NCBI RefSeq assembly: GCF_003333305.1 | Contig: NZ_QOLD01000013.1 | Location: 1 to 64,000, forward strand | DNA length: 64,000 bases | Source: Candidatus Colwellia aromaticivorans | GTDB taxonomy: Bacteria; Pseudomonadota; Gammaproteobacteria; Enterobacterales; Alteromonadaceae | Direction: 5' to 3' | Shown: piece after piece, positions 25,075 to 32,548 of the stretch | Layout: each line of letters begins with the position of its first letter | Position numbering within the stretch: position 1 is the stretch's first letter | Program-made: the position numbers and the translations under genes | The notes under the pieces: generated by a model | Seen by the model: only the letters and a program-made list of their open reading frames with translations | What the model was told of the DNA's origin: nothing | Database searches by the model: none

Positions 25075-25387
25075 TATACCCATACCTCCTCAAGATGCGA
25101 GTTTCAGGACTACAGAGGAATTCTTGATCAAGGCGCATCTTTTATTAATGGTTGTTCCCTTAATAATAGATGCAACGATGAGCATGATTTACTATGTAGC
25201 CCCGCAGGGCGAGTTTAAAAGGCGTATATGCCGCATTATTGATTTTGACAATAGAATAACTATTCTCTTCAATCAATGCCTTGCGTACATGGATGTAGGT
25301 ACTTAGGTTCAGTCTGGAACTATGAACCTGTGCCTATAAGCCTTTTAATTCTCGCTGAACCCTGCATCTTGAGGTGGTTTGGGTATA
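25075..25387. repeat. TATACCC element with nested 48-bp insert (copy J)
   Basis: This 313-bp copy has ends TATACCCATACCTCCTCAAG and CATCTTGAGGTGGTTTGGGTATA. A nested insert of about 48 bp at 25285-25333 (starts GTACATGGATGTAGG and contains an AGGTTCA...TGAACCT hairpin) interrupts the conserved CCTTGCCTATAAGCC block. It lies just after the first thiolase. Confidence 0.9.
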
Positions 25388-25404
25388 TATAACATTAGAT
25401 TTTT

Positions 25405-25437
25405 AAAGGCCAACCTTTCACTAGGTTGGCCTTTTTT
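25405..25437 (+). terminator. Rho-independent terminator
   Basis: AAAGGCCAACC and GGTTGGCC form a stem with a TTTCACTA loop, followed by TTTTTTA. It ends transcription of the first thiolase, reading through the repeat. Confidence 0.88.
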
Positions 25438-25682
25438 ATAACCACATTTAAGTTTACTGTATTAATAACGCAGAATATAAGTGATATTTGATGAAAATAT
25501 AGACTAAAGCGGCATATGAATTTAACTGTATTCTCCATAAAATCAGCGTTTCGATAAATATTATTGTCGGAATTTATTTTTGCAAAATTTGCTGAATTTA
25601 TGTACTTGAATCTGATATCTAAATACTATTTTACTATAGTTGCCGTACCTGAAAAATCTGATTTAAATTATAATAATCCTTC

Positions 25683-25700
25683 GTCTAAGTTAACTTAGAC
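25683..25700. promoter_or_regulatory. 18-bp perfect palindrome upstream of second thiolase
   Basis: GTCTAAGTTAACTTAGAC is a perfect 18-bp palindrome ending 21 bases before the start codon and just after a TATAAT at about 25669. Its position over the start of the transcript suggests an operator for a repressor such as a TetR or GntR type. The regulator is not known. Confidence 0.6.
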
Positions 25701-25721
25701 AAAATAAAATGGAAGATAAAT

Positions 25722-26906
25722 ATGTCAAAACGTGAAGTTGTATTTTTAAGTGGTGTTCGTTCTGCAATTGCAGACTTTGGTGGTTCATTAAAAGGAATAG
25801 CACCAACAGATCTTGCTGGTCAAATGGTTGCAGAGGCGGTTAAACGTTCAGGAGCAAACAGTGAAGACGTTGGGCATTGTGTTATTGGTAATGTAGTTCA
25901 TACAGACCGTCGCGATATGTATATGAGTAGAGCTGCTGCTTTAAAAGGTGGATTACCAGAGTCTACTCCTGCTTTAACGGTAAATCGCTTATGTGGTTCA
26001 GGCTTACAAGCCATCATTTCTGCTGCGCAATTAGTCTTACTTGACGATTGTGACCTGGTAGTCGCTGGTGGTGCTGAGTCTATGACACGCGCACCTTATT
26101 GGAGTCCATCAGCACGTTTTGGTAGCAAAATGGGTGATACACAAATGGTTGATCCTATGGTTGGCGCATTAACATGCCCAATTACAGATACTCATATGGG
26201 TATTACTGCAGAAAATGTTGCAGAAAAGTGGGGAATAACTCGCGAAGAACAAGATGCAGCAGCAGTAGAGTCACACAATAGAGCACAGCGTGCTACTGAA
26301 GAAGGCCGTTTCACTGATCAAATCGTACCGGTTGAATTAAAATCTCGTAAAGGCGTAGTTCAATACACTACCGATGAGCATGTTCGTTTTGATTGTACTA
26401 TAGCTGATATGGCAAAACTTCGCCCTGCATTTAAAAAAGATGGCTCTGTAACTGCAGGTAACGCTTCTGGTATTAATGATGCTGCAGCTGTTGTTGTTAT
26501 GGCTGATAGTGAATATGCCAAAGCTAATGGTTTAAAGCCTCTTGCTAAGTTAGTAGGTTATGCTTTTGCTGGTGTAGCACCAGAAATTATGGGCATTGGA
26601 CCCACACCTGCTGTTAAAAAATTACTTGAAAAAACCGGCATTAATAAAGATGATATTGATGTTTGGGAAGTCAATGAAGCCTTTGCTTCTCAAGCTTTAG
26701 CCGTATGTCGCGATCTAGAATTAGACATGGAAAAAGTGAACCCTAATGGCTCTGGTATCTCTTTAGGTCACCCAATTGGCGCAACAGGTGCTTTAATTTC
26801 AGTTAAAGCAATTCATGAGCTACAACGTGTTCAAGGTAAATATGCGGTTATCACTATGTGTATTGGTGGTGGTCAAGGCATTGCTGCTTTAATTGAACGT
26901 GTATAA
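25722..26906 (+). CDS. Acetyl-CoA C-acyltransferase (thiolase), second copy
   Basis: The 394-residue thiolase has the nucleophile in NRLCGSGLQAI (about residue 91), SLGHPIGATGALIS (His near 351) and CIGGGQGIAALIE (Cys near 381). MYMSRAAALKGGLPE and APYWSPSARFGSKMGD are typical of broad-range beta-ketothiolases of the BktB/PhaA type. It is clearly related to, but distinct from, the thiolase at 23884. It has its own operator-like palindrome and its own terminator, so it is probably regulated separately, perhaps in fatty acid or amino acid breakdown. Confidence 0.92.
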   Translation: MSKREVVFLSGVRSAIADFGGSLKGIAPTDLAGQMVAEAVKRSGANSEDVGHCVIGNVVHTDRRDMYMSRAAALKGGLPESTPALTVNRLCGSGLQAIISAAQLVLLDDCDLVVAGGAESMTRAPYWSPSARFGSKMGDTQMVDPMVGALTCPITDTHMGITAENVAEKWGITREEQDAAAVESHNRAQRATEEGRFTDQIVPVELKSRKGVVQYTTDEHVRFDCTIADMAKLRPAFKKDGSVTAGNASGINDAAAVVVMADSEYAKANGLKPLAKLVGYAFAGVAPEIMGIGPTPAVKKLLEKTGINKDDIDVWEVNEAFASQALAVCRDLELDMEKVNPNGSGISLGHPIGATGALISVKAIHELQRVQGKYAVITMCIGGGQGIAALIERV

Positions 26907-26958
26907 ATTGTAAAAAATATATATTGAAATTACGCTGTTTGTAATTTTAAATAAAACC

Positions 26959-26989
26959 AAAAAAGCGATCTTCTTAGATCGCTTTTTTA
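26959..26989 (+). terminator. Rho-independent terminator
   Basis: AAAAAAGCGATC and GATCGCTTTTTT form a 12-bp stem with a TTCTTA loop. It is symmetric, so it can serve the thiolase on the plus strand and, on the minus strand, the thioesterase gene at 27073. Confidence 0.9.
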
Positions 26990-27072
26990 TTTTACTTTTT
27001 TATAATCTAACTTATATTTAGTGGGGTTATATTTATAAAGTTGTGATAACTGCTATTTAAAATTACTTAAAG

Positions 27073-27528
27073 CTAACCAACCATATAAGTGCCTGTACCA
27101 AAAGCAATATGCTCACCACGTTCATTATGCATTTCCATCCGAGCCACTGCGACTTTACTACCACTACGAATAATGTGTGCGGTTACAATAAATTCTTCAC
27201 CTCTACCGGGGCGCAAAAAGTCAGTACGTAAATCAATAGTGCCAATTTTGCTCAAACTACGTTGCAGTGTCTCAGGAGTCATATCCGTTAACTGTTCAAT
27301 AATATTTGCAGCGGCAACCACTCCCCCAGCTAAATCAAGTGCCGAGGCTGTTACACCCCCATGTAAAATTTTCTGCGTTGGGTTACCTATAAGTTTATCT
27401 TGCCAATCAAATCGAACCTCTGATTGCTGAGCATTAAACCGGGTTATTTCCAACCCAAGCAACTGATTAAATGGCATATTATTATTCCAATGATCAATCA
27501 CCTGCTGAAACATTGCTTCTTTATTCAT
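27073..27528 (-). CDS. yigI: Acyl-CoA thioesterase YigI
   Basis: The 151-residue hotdog-fold thioesterase hydrolyses medium- or long-chain acyl-CoA. The PaaI-like motif is QKILHGGVTASALDLAGG (about residues 49-66), with RTDFLRPGRGEEF later. The N-terminal NNMPFNQLLGLEITRF is typical of YigI. Divergence from recQ matches E. coli, where yigI lies near recQ. It is cytoplasmic and has no added domains. Confidence 0.85.
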   Translation of the reverse strand: MNKEAMFQQVIDHWNNNMPFNQLLGLEITRFNAQQSEVRFDWQDKLIGNPTQKILHGGVTASALDLAGGVVAAANIIEQLTDMTPETLQRSLSKIGTIDLRTDFLRPGRGEEFIVTAHIIRSGSKVAVARMEMHNERGEHIAFGTGTYMVG

Positions 27529-27662
27529 TTAACCGCCTTCTAGTCTGATCTGAAAAACAGACTACATTAGCACTTTTTACGGTAAATAGAATTAAAAAAT
27601 CATCACACTAATGACAAGTCTAAGGTAAAATACCCCTTTAAAACCTTATTGAAGATAACCTG

Positions 27663-29492
27663 TTGAATTCAGCTACAAGCACTTTAGCCCTCTCAGATGA
27701 TGACAAAACCTTATTGCTTGATACTTTAAAGCATTACTTTGGTTACGACAGTTTCCGCTCCGGTCAAATTGAGATCGTAGCAAGCTTAATGCAAGGTAGA
27801 GATTCTTTGGTATTAATGCCCACTGGCGGTGGAAAATCTTTATGTTATCAATTGCCTGCAATATTACTGCCCGGCATCACAATTGTCGTGTCTCCACTCA
27901 TTGCGTTAATGAAAGATCAAGTTGATAGCTTAACTCGCCAAGGTATTGCCGCCGCATTTATTAATTCTTCTTTAGACGCCCAAACTATTAAGGATATTTT
28001 TGTTAAACTATCGCAGGGGGAAATTAAACTCTTATATGTCGCGCCTGAGCGTTTAACCAATCGTTACTTTTTACAAAGCTTAAGCGAACTGTCTTTAAGT
28101 TTATTTGCTATAGACGAGGCCCATTGTATCTCTCAGTGGGGTCATGATTTCCGCCCTGCTTATACACAATTACACTATTTAAAACAGTATTTTCCACAAG
28201 TACCCGTCATGGCATTAACCGCCACAGCGGATGTAACAACACGCAAAGATATCCTTACGCAATTAGCTCTCAATAACCCTTACATTCAATTAGATAGCTT
28301 TGACAGAGCTAACATACGCTTTACTTTGGCACCAAAATACAACGGTGAAAAGCAAGTGCTAGGTTATGTGCGAAAACAAGGTGATGATTCTGGCATTATT
28401 TATTGTAATAGTCGCTGGCAAGTAGAAAAGTTAACCAAATATCTAGCGGCTTGCGGCATTAACTGCGCGGCTTATCATGCTGGTTTAGAAAATGATATTC
28501 GCGCTATAGTGCAAGAAGGTTTTACCAAAGATAATGTTCAAGTTGTCATTGCGACAGTGGCTTTTGGCTTAGGAATTAACAAGCCGAATGTTCGCTATGT
28601 CATTCACTTTGAACCACCTAGAACGTTAGAATCTTATTATCAAGAAATAGGAAGAGCGGGTCGTGATGGTTTACCTGCTGAAGCATTGTTTTTAGTCGCT
28701 GATAAAGATACGGCACGTATTAAAAAACGTATCAGTGAAGGTGATAATCCACAACGAGTCAATGTTGAAATGCAGCGCTTTGCTGCGATGAGTGCCTTTA
28801 TAGATGCCCAAACTTGTCGACGACAAGTGGTACTGAACTATTTTGCCGAGTATACCGAGCAACGCTGTGGTAACTGCGATATTTGCTTAGATCCCCCTAG
28901 CCAATTTGATGCAACTGAAGCAGCACAAAAAGTATTGTCTTGCGTTTTTCGTATTAAACAACAAGGCGATATTAACCATATTATTGATGTACTGCGTGGT
29001 GAGAAAACGACCAAGGTATTACAACAAGATCATGATAAGGTATCTACCTTTGGTATTGGCTCTGGCAAAACGCCTGGCTATTGGTTTGCTATTATCGGGC
29101 AACTAATTCATTTAGGCTACTTACAACAAGATATTGAACAGCAATCCACTCTTTGCTTAACTACCGCTTCAAGAAGTGTACTTAAAGCAACAGAGCCACT
29201 TATGTTGGCAAGCCCACGCTTACAAAAAGCCAGTTATTGGCAAAATAAAAAACAACAAAAAAACTACGATAGAGCTTTATTTGCCAAGTTACGAGAGCTG
29301 CGAAAAAGTATCGCCGATGGTGAGGATATTGCGCCATTTATCGTTTTTAATGATGCCACCCTCTCAGAGCTAGCGCGAGTATTACCACAAACTTCACGAC
29401 AAATGTTAGCGGTTAGTGGTATTGGGGATGTGAAACTAGCGCGTTATGGGCAACCTTTTTTGCAACTAATTAAACAACATATTAAAAACTAA
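27663..29492 (+). CDS. recQ: ATP-dependent DNA helicase RecQ
   Basis: The 609-residue 3'-5' helicase acts in recombination and repair. In order: Walker A PTGGGKSLCYQL (about residue 57), DEAHCISQWGHDFRP, helicase motifs LALTATAD and IGRAGRDGLPA, the RQC zinc cysteines CRRQVVLNYF and CGNCDIC (about 385-415), and an HRDC domain (KLRELRKSIADGEDIAPF). The start is a TTG at 27663; no in-frame ATG exists near, and the alignment to RecQ (FGYDSFRSGQ) supports this region. It is divergent from yigI. Confidence 0.96.
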   Translation: MNSATSTLALSDDDKTLLLDTLKHYFGYDSFRSGQIEIVASLMQGRDSLVLMPTGGGKSLCYQLPAILLPGITIVVSPLIALMKDQVDSLTRQGIAAAFINSSLDAQTIKDIFVKLSQGEIKLLYVAPERLTNRYFLQSLSELSLSLFAIDEAHCISQWGHDFRPAYTQLHYLKQYFPQVPVMALTATADVTTRKDILTQLALNNPYIQLDSFDRANIRFTLAPKYNGEKQVLGYVRKQGDDSGIIYCNSRWQVEKLTKYLAACGINCAAYHAGLENDIRAIVQEGFTKDNVQVVIATVAFGLGINKPNVRYVIHFEPPRTLESYYQEIGRAGRDGLPAEALFLVADKDTARIKKRISEGDNPQRVNVEMQRFAAMSAFIDAQTCRRQVVLNYFAEYTEQRCGNCDICLDPPSQFDATEAAQKVLSCVFRIKQQGDINHIIDVLRGEKTTKVLQQDHDKVSTFGIGSGKTPGYWFAIIGQLIHLGYLQQDIEQQSTLCLTTASRSVLKATEPLMLASPRLQKASYWQNKKQQKNYDRALFAKLRELRKSIADGEDIAPFIVFNDATLSELARVLPQTSRQMLAVSGIGDVKLARYGQPFLQLIKQHIKN

Positions 29493-29516
29493 AAAAGCGC
29501 CCAAAGGCGCTTTTTT
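29491..29516. terminator. Rho-independent terminator between recQ and cytochrome c gene
   Basis: AAAAAAGCGCC and GGCGCTTTTTT form an 11-bp stem around CAAA, directly at the recQ stop. It is symmetric and can serve both convergent genes. Confidence 0.92.
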
Positions 29517-29553
29517 CTTGCTACTCATAACTCGTAGCTAATTACTGTAGATC

Positions 29554-29853
29554 TTACTTTAAGCTAGCGTAATAAGCCGCTAAATCAGCCATATCAGCAT
29601 CTTGTAATGAAGCAACCATACCTTTCATTGTTGGATCATTACGTTTGCCTGATTTAAAGTCTTTAAGTTGCTTTACAAGGTAAGCTTCTTTTTGACCAGC
29701 AAGGTTAGGGTAAGTTGGAACTGCAGAAATTCCCGCCATACCGTGACATGCAGCACACATCATTGATTTTCCTTTACCAGCAGCAGCATCACCAGCGAAA
29801 ACAGGAGATGCCATTAATACGGTTGCAGCAACTGCAAGAGTAAGTTTTTTCAT
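29554..29853 (-). CDS. Small class I cytochrome c (c4/c553-like)
   Basis: The 99-residue periplasmic electron carrier has a signal peptide cut after PVFA (about residue 20), one heme motif CAACH (about 33-37) and a distal methionine in [10 protein letters not shown]. The [20 protein letters not shown] segment is typical of c4/c553-type domains. It probably serves an oxidase. It stands alone, convergent to recQ. Confidence 0.9.
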   Translation of the reverse strand: MKKLTLAVAATVLMASPVFAGDAAAGKGKSMMCAACHGMAGISAVPTYPNLAGQKEAYLVKQLKDFKSGKRNDPTMKGMVASLQDADMADLAAYYASLK

Positions 29854-30058
29854 AGTAATTATCTCTCTCTTTATTTATCAGAACTATTTATTGTTAAATT
29901 GACTAAATCCAGTATAAGTAAAATAATTTCTGCTGTCGTGGCTTTTTTGATTTAATATATGATTAACATTAAATATTGATCATTTCGCTTTTAAATATTG
30001 TTTATTTTTTAATAACTTGCCATTATTTAAACATCTCTTTTTTATCATTGGAATATAA

Positions 30059-30376
30059 ATGTCATCTATAGCAATACAGTCAATTGATCTTATTGAAAAT
30101 CAAATTACCGTGCTTTTTGATAAAATTTGGTTCCAAGAAAATATAACAACATTGCGTACATTGTTACTCAGTGATATATCAAGTCTTAACATTAAAGAAG
30201 TTGTTATCGGTGCTGACTTAGAAAGTGTTCGTTTTCAGTGGCTAGATACAGAGTTTATTCTAAATTTTGATTACTACAGTCAATCCTGTTGGTTTGAAGC
30301 GCAAGATCCTCATAGCTTGGCGGAAACCCTCACTTTATTTACTTTACTAACTCAAAATAACGAGCATTATGTTTGA
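30059..30376 (+). CDS. DUF3630-like small protein
   Basis: The 105-residue acidic protein resembles DUF3630, a small family of Alteromonadales and Vibrionales of unknown role. It has a C-terminal LNFDYYSQSCWFEAQDPHSL segment and no membrane helix. It overlaps the DUF523 gene by 8 bases, so the two are translated together. The family call is tentative. Confidence 0.55.
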   Translation: MSSIAIQSIDLIENQITVLFDKIWFQENITTLRTLLLSDISSLNIKEVVIGADLESVRFQWLDTEFILNFDYYSQSCWFEAQDPHSLAETLTLFTLLTQNNEHYV

Positions 30377-30839
30377 TAAGATACTTATTAGTCGGTGCTT
30401 TCTTGGTGATAATGTTCGATATAATAATATCGTATTAACATATGTACATCCGTTGATAGAATTATGGCAGCAACAAAAGCGTTTTATAACTATTTGTCCA
30501 GAAATATCAGGCGGATTATCTGTACCAAGAGAGCCTGCAGAGATACAACAAAAAACCAAAGAAGTAAGAACTAAATCAGGTATTAATGTCAGTGCTCAAT
30601 TCAAATTTGGAGCGCAGCAGGCGTTAACTTTATGTCAGCAACACAATATTCGTTTCGCTTTATTAAAAGAATCAAGCCCTTCGTGCGGCAGCACGCTTAT
30701 TTATGATGGTTCATTTAGCAATAATAAAGTTTTAGGAGAAGGCATAACAAGTCAACTGCTAACACAACACAAGATTAAAGTTTTTTCTGAAAACACAATA
30801 GAGAGGCTAGAAAAACTACTTGATAAAGCTATTTGTTAA
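30369..30839 (+). CDS. DUF523 (TudS-related) protein
   Basis: The 156-residue protein carries the DUF523 cysteine motifs: ISRCFLGDNVRYN near residue 7, ICPEISGGLSVPREPAE (about 42-58) and LLKESSPSCGST (about 97-108). In the related TudS thiouracil desulfidase these three cysteines hold a 4Fe-4S cluster, so a cluster-dependent desulfidase-type activity is possible. The substrate is unknown. It overlaps the upstream gene by 8 bases and ends inside the 3' end of the convergent GGDEF gene (11-base overlap). Confidence 0.8.
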   Translation: MFDKILISRCFLGDNVRYNNIVLTYVHPLIELWQQQKRFITICPEISGGLSVPREPAEIQQKTKEVRTKSGINVSAQFKFGAQQALTLCQQHNIRFALLKESSPSCGSTLIYDGSFSNNKVLGEGITSQLLTQHKIKVFSENTIERLEKLLDKAIC

Positions 30840-31839
30840 AGCTAAACCCTTTCTCTTTTAAGTTTTCTTTATCCTGCATTATTTTTCGTGTTCTGTTAAT
30901 AAGTTGATTTAGCGATTCTTTACGTTGTATTTCACTCGTACCACATGAAATGCTCATTTTAGGTAATCGAACGCCTGATTTAACACTAACAAAACGAATT
31001 TTATCAACTCCTTGTTTTATTTTTTCAGCAATTTCACTCGCTATATCATTATCAACATCCGGGAACAAAACAATAAACTCATCGTTAGCTGAGCGAACTG
31101 GCAAGCCACTATCATCAACATAACTGGCTACTTTTTTTGCTATTTTTGACAAAATAACATCGCCAATCAAGACACCAAAACGCTCGTTGAATTGGGCAAA
31201 ATGGTCAACATTTATCACAATGGCAGCAATACCTCTTTCAGCATCTTCACTAAGCCAAGTGTCCACATGCTTCGACATGGCTTTGCGATTATATAAGCCA
31301 GTTACTGGGTCTAAATAAATTTCTTGGCGGACTTCTTCTAATTCCTCTTCCAGTGCTTTTGTTTGTATTTGAGACTGTTGTAATTGTTCTACTAGTTGTT
31401 GCTGCTGCTTTTTAAAGGCTGTAGAAGCACGATGAAGCTTAGCAATTGCTTTTTTTACTTCAGTTTTTTCATGAGACATTAATGCGGGGATATTATCATC
31501 TAATTGATCGATAAAGTTTTGAGCACCAAAAGTTGATTGTTGGCAGTTATCTTGAATTTGAGCAAATAACTGTGACAGATCAGTAATAATATCATCTCGA
31601 AATTGACTTTGTTCAAGTAGGTGATCTTTATATAATTGCTCCATAAAGAAACCGTCTATATTTTTACCTGACAATAATAAACGTTTAATACTTGCCGTTA
31701 AAATTGGCTTTTTATTTTTACAATATTCATAACTCACAGCATAGTTTATTGGATTCACTGGCAAGCGCCACTGATTCAGTTGGGCAACTGCCAATGTCAT
31801 TGTTTTGTTTGCTTGTTTTATGGAATCGTGATACTTCAC
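30829..31839 (-). CDS. GGDEF-domain protein with degenerate active site
   Basis: The 336-residue protein has a helical N-terminal half with a coiled coil (about residues 125-170, rich in QQQLVEQLQQSQIQ) and a C-terminal GGDEF domain (about 172-330; LDPVTGLYNRKAMSKHVD). The GGDEF loop reads RSANDEFIVLFPD, so both glycines are replaced and diguanylate cyclase activity is unlikely or reduced. No membrane helix or sensor domain is clear. A c-di-GMP-I aptamer lies about 510 bases upstream on the same strand. The protein may act as a c-di-GMP-linked adaptor. Confidence 0.8.
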   Translation of the reverse strand: MKYHDSIKQANKTMTLAVAQLNQWRLPVNPINYAVSYEYCKNKKPILTASIKRLLLSGKNIDGFFMEQLYKDHLLEQSQFRDDIITDLSQLFAQIQDNCQQSTFGAQNFIDQLDDNIPALMSHEKTEVKKAIAKLHRASTAFKKQQQQLVEQLQQSQIQTKALEEELEEVRQEIYLDPVTGLYNRKAMSKHVDTWLSEDAERGIAAIVINVDHFAQFNERFGVLIGDVILSKIAKKVASYVDDSGLPVRSANDEFIVLFPDVDNDIASEIAEKIKQGVDKIRFVSVKSGVRLPKMSISCGTSEIQRKESLNQLINRTRKIMQDKENLKEKGFSFNK

Positions 31840-32280
31840 CGATTCACCCCTATAATAATTTCACTATAATAGTGCTCTTTGGCACTTATAAACTTTATTC
31901 TCTAGTATATATAGAGAAAGATCTACTAAATTTACTGTTATTTTCAAAGGCTATACGTTAGATTATTTTACGAATCTGTAGCCACATTAATTATATTTAT
32001 AGAATAATTAACCGTAAGTACAAATCATCAACAGTTGCAACAATCAATTAGTTACCCTGAAATAGTACAGTGTTGTCATTTCATAATATTCAAAAAACAG
32101 ATAGCTACACGTCATGTCTAGATTAAGCCTTAACGTATAGAATAGAAGAGTTCGCTCTTAAGCAACTACACTATAGATGCAGAAAAGCATTAGTCCACAA
32201 TTTAATCGTGAATTTTACGTTCAAATATAAAGTTTCAAAGTAGGTAAGATTGATAAGATTGGAACAGGCAAAGGAAGCCA

Positions 32281-32295
32281 CGCAAAGTACACCGG
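32281..32295 (-). promoter_or_regulatory. Candidate anti-aptamer strand of the riboswitch
   Basis: On the minus transcript CCGGTGTACTTTGCG can pair with CGCAAAGTTACCGG of the aptamer core (8 + 4 base pairs around a small internal loop). Pairing would destroy the c-di-GMP pocket, giving a plausible switching partner. Confidence 0.5.
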
Positions 32296-32349
32296 AGAAA
32301 CAGACAGAAAACTGTTTAAAATAGAAGAGCCCCCACTACATCTAAATTT

Positions 32350-32420
32350 GGCAGTCCCGCTGTCATAGGTTTCCCGTTAGACCGGTAACTTTGCGTATCT
32401 AGCTTTCACTAGATTTGCCC
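32350..32420 (-). ncRNA. Cyclic di-GMP-I riboswitch (GEMM) aptamer
   Basis: On the minus strand the sequence follows the GEMM-I plan. GGGCAAA begins the closing stem. ATCTAGT-GAAA-GCTAGAT is a 7-bp hairpin capped by a GAAA tetraloop. ACGCAAAG is the invariant block, and TTACCGGTCTAA opens the second arm. CCTATGACAGCGGGACTGCC matches the 3' consensus, where TGCC pairs back with GGCA. It resembles Vc2 in almost every conserved position. It points towards the GGDEF gene at 30829-31839, giving a leader of about 510 nucleotides to its start codon. No simple terminator or ribosome-binding-site switch is obvious. Confidence 0.85.
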
Positions 32421-32548
32421 TTGTCGAGCTTTAGAAGCTCAAAGCCATTATAAGCCATGCTTTATATTTGTAAACAAAAAACTAACACTATGATGCTATA
32501 TCACGTTAAAATGAGACAACTATTTTATCTAACACTGTGTTTTTTCTC

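Larger units (their letters stand above)
31840..32548. other. Long intergenic region between two GGDEF genes
   Basis: About 700 bases without a credible gene. It holds the c-di-GMP riboswitch (32350-32420, minus) and, 55 bases further along that transcript, its complementary stretch (32281-32295). Only tiny frames of fewer than 25 codons are found between the riboswitch and the GGDEF gene start. Confidence 0.6.

Noticed and set aside
32255-32300. A second c-di-GMP aptamer on the plus strand (GGCAAAGG...ACGCAAAG...CCGG)
   Set aside because: It lacks the GAAA-capped hairpin and the 3' half of the aptamer. It is better explained as the complement of the minus-strand aptamer core.
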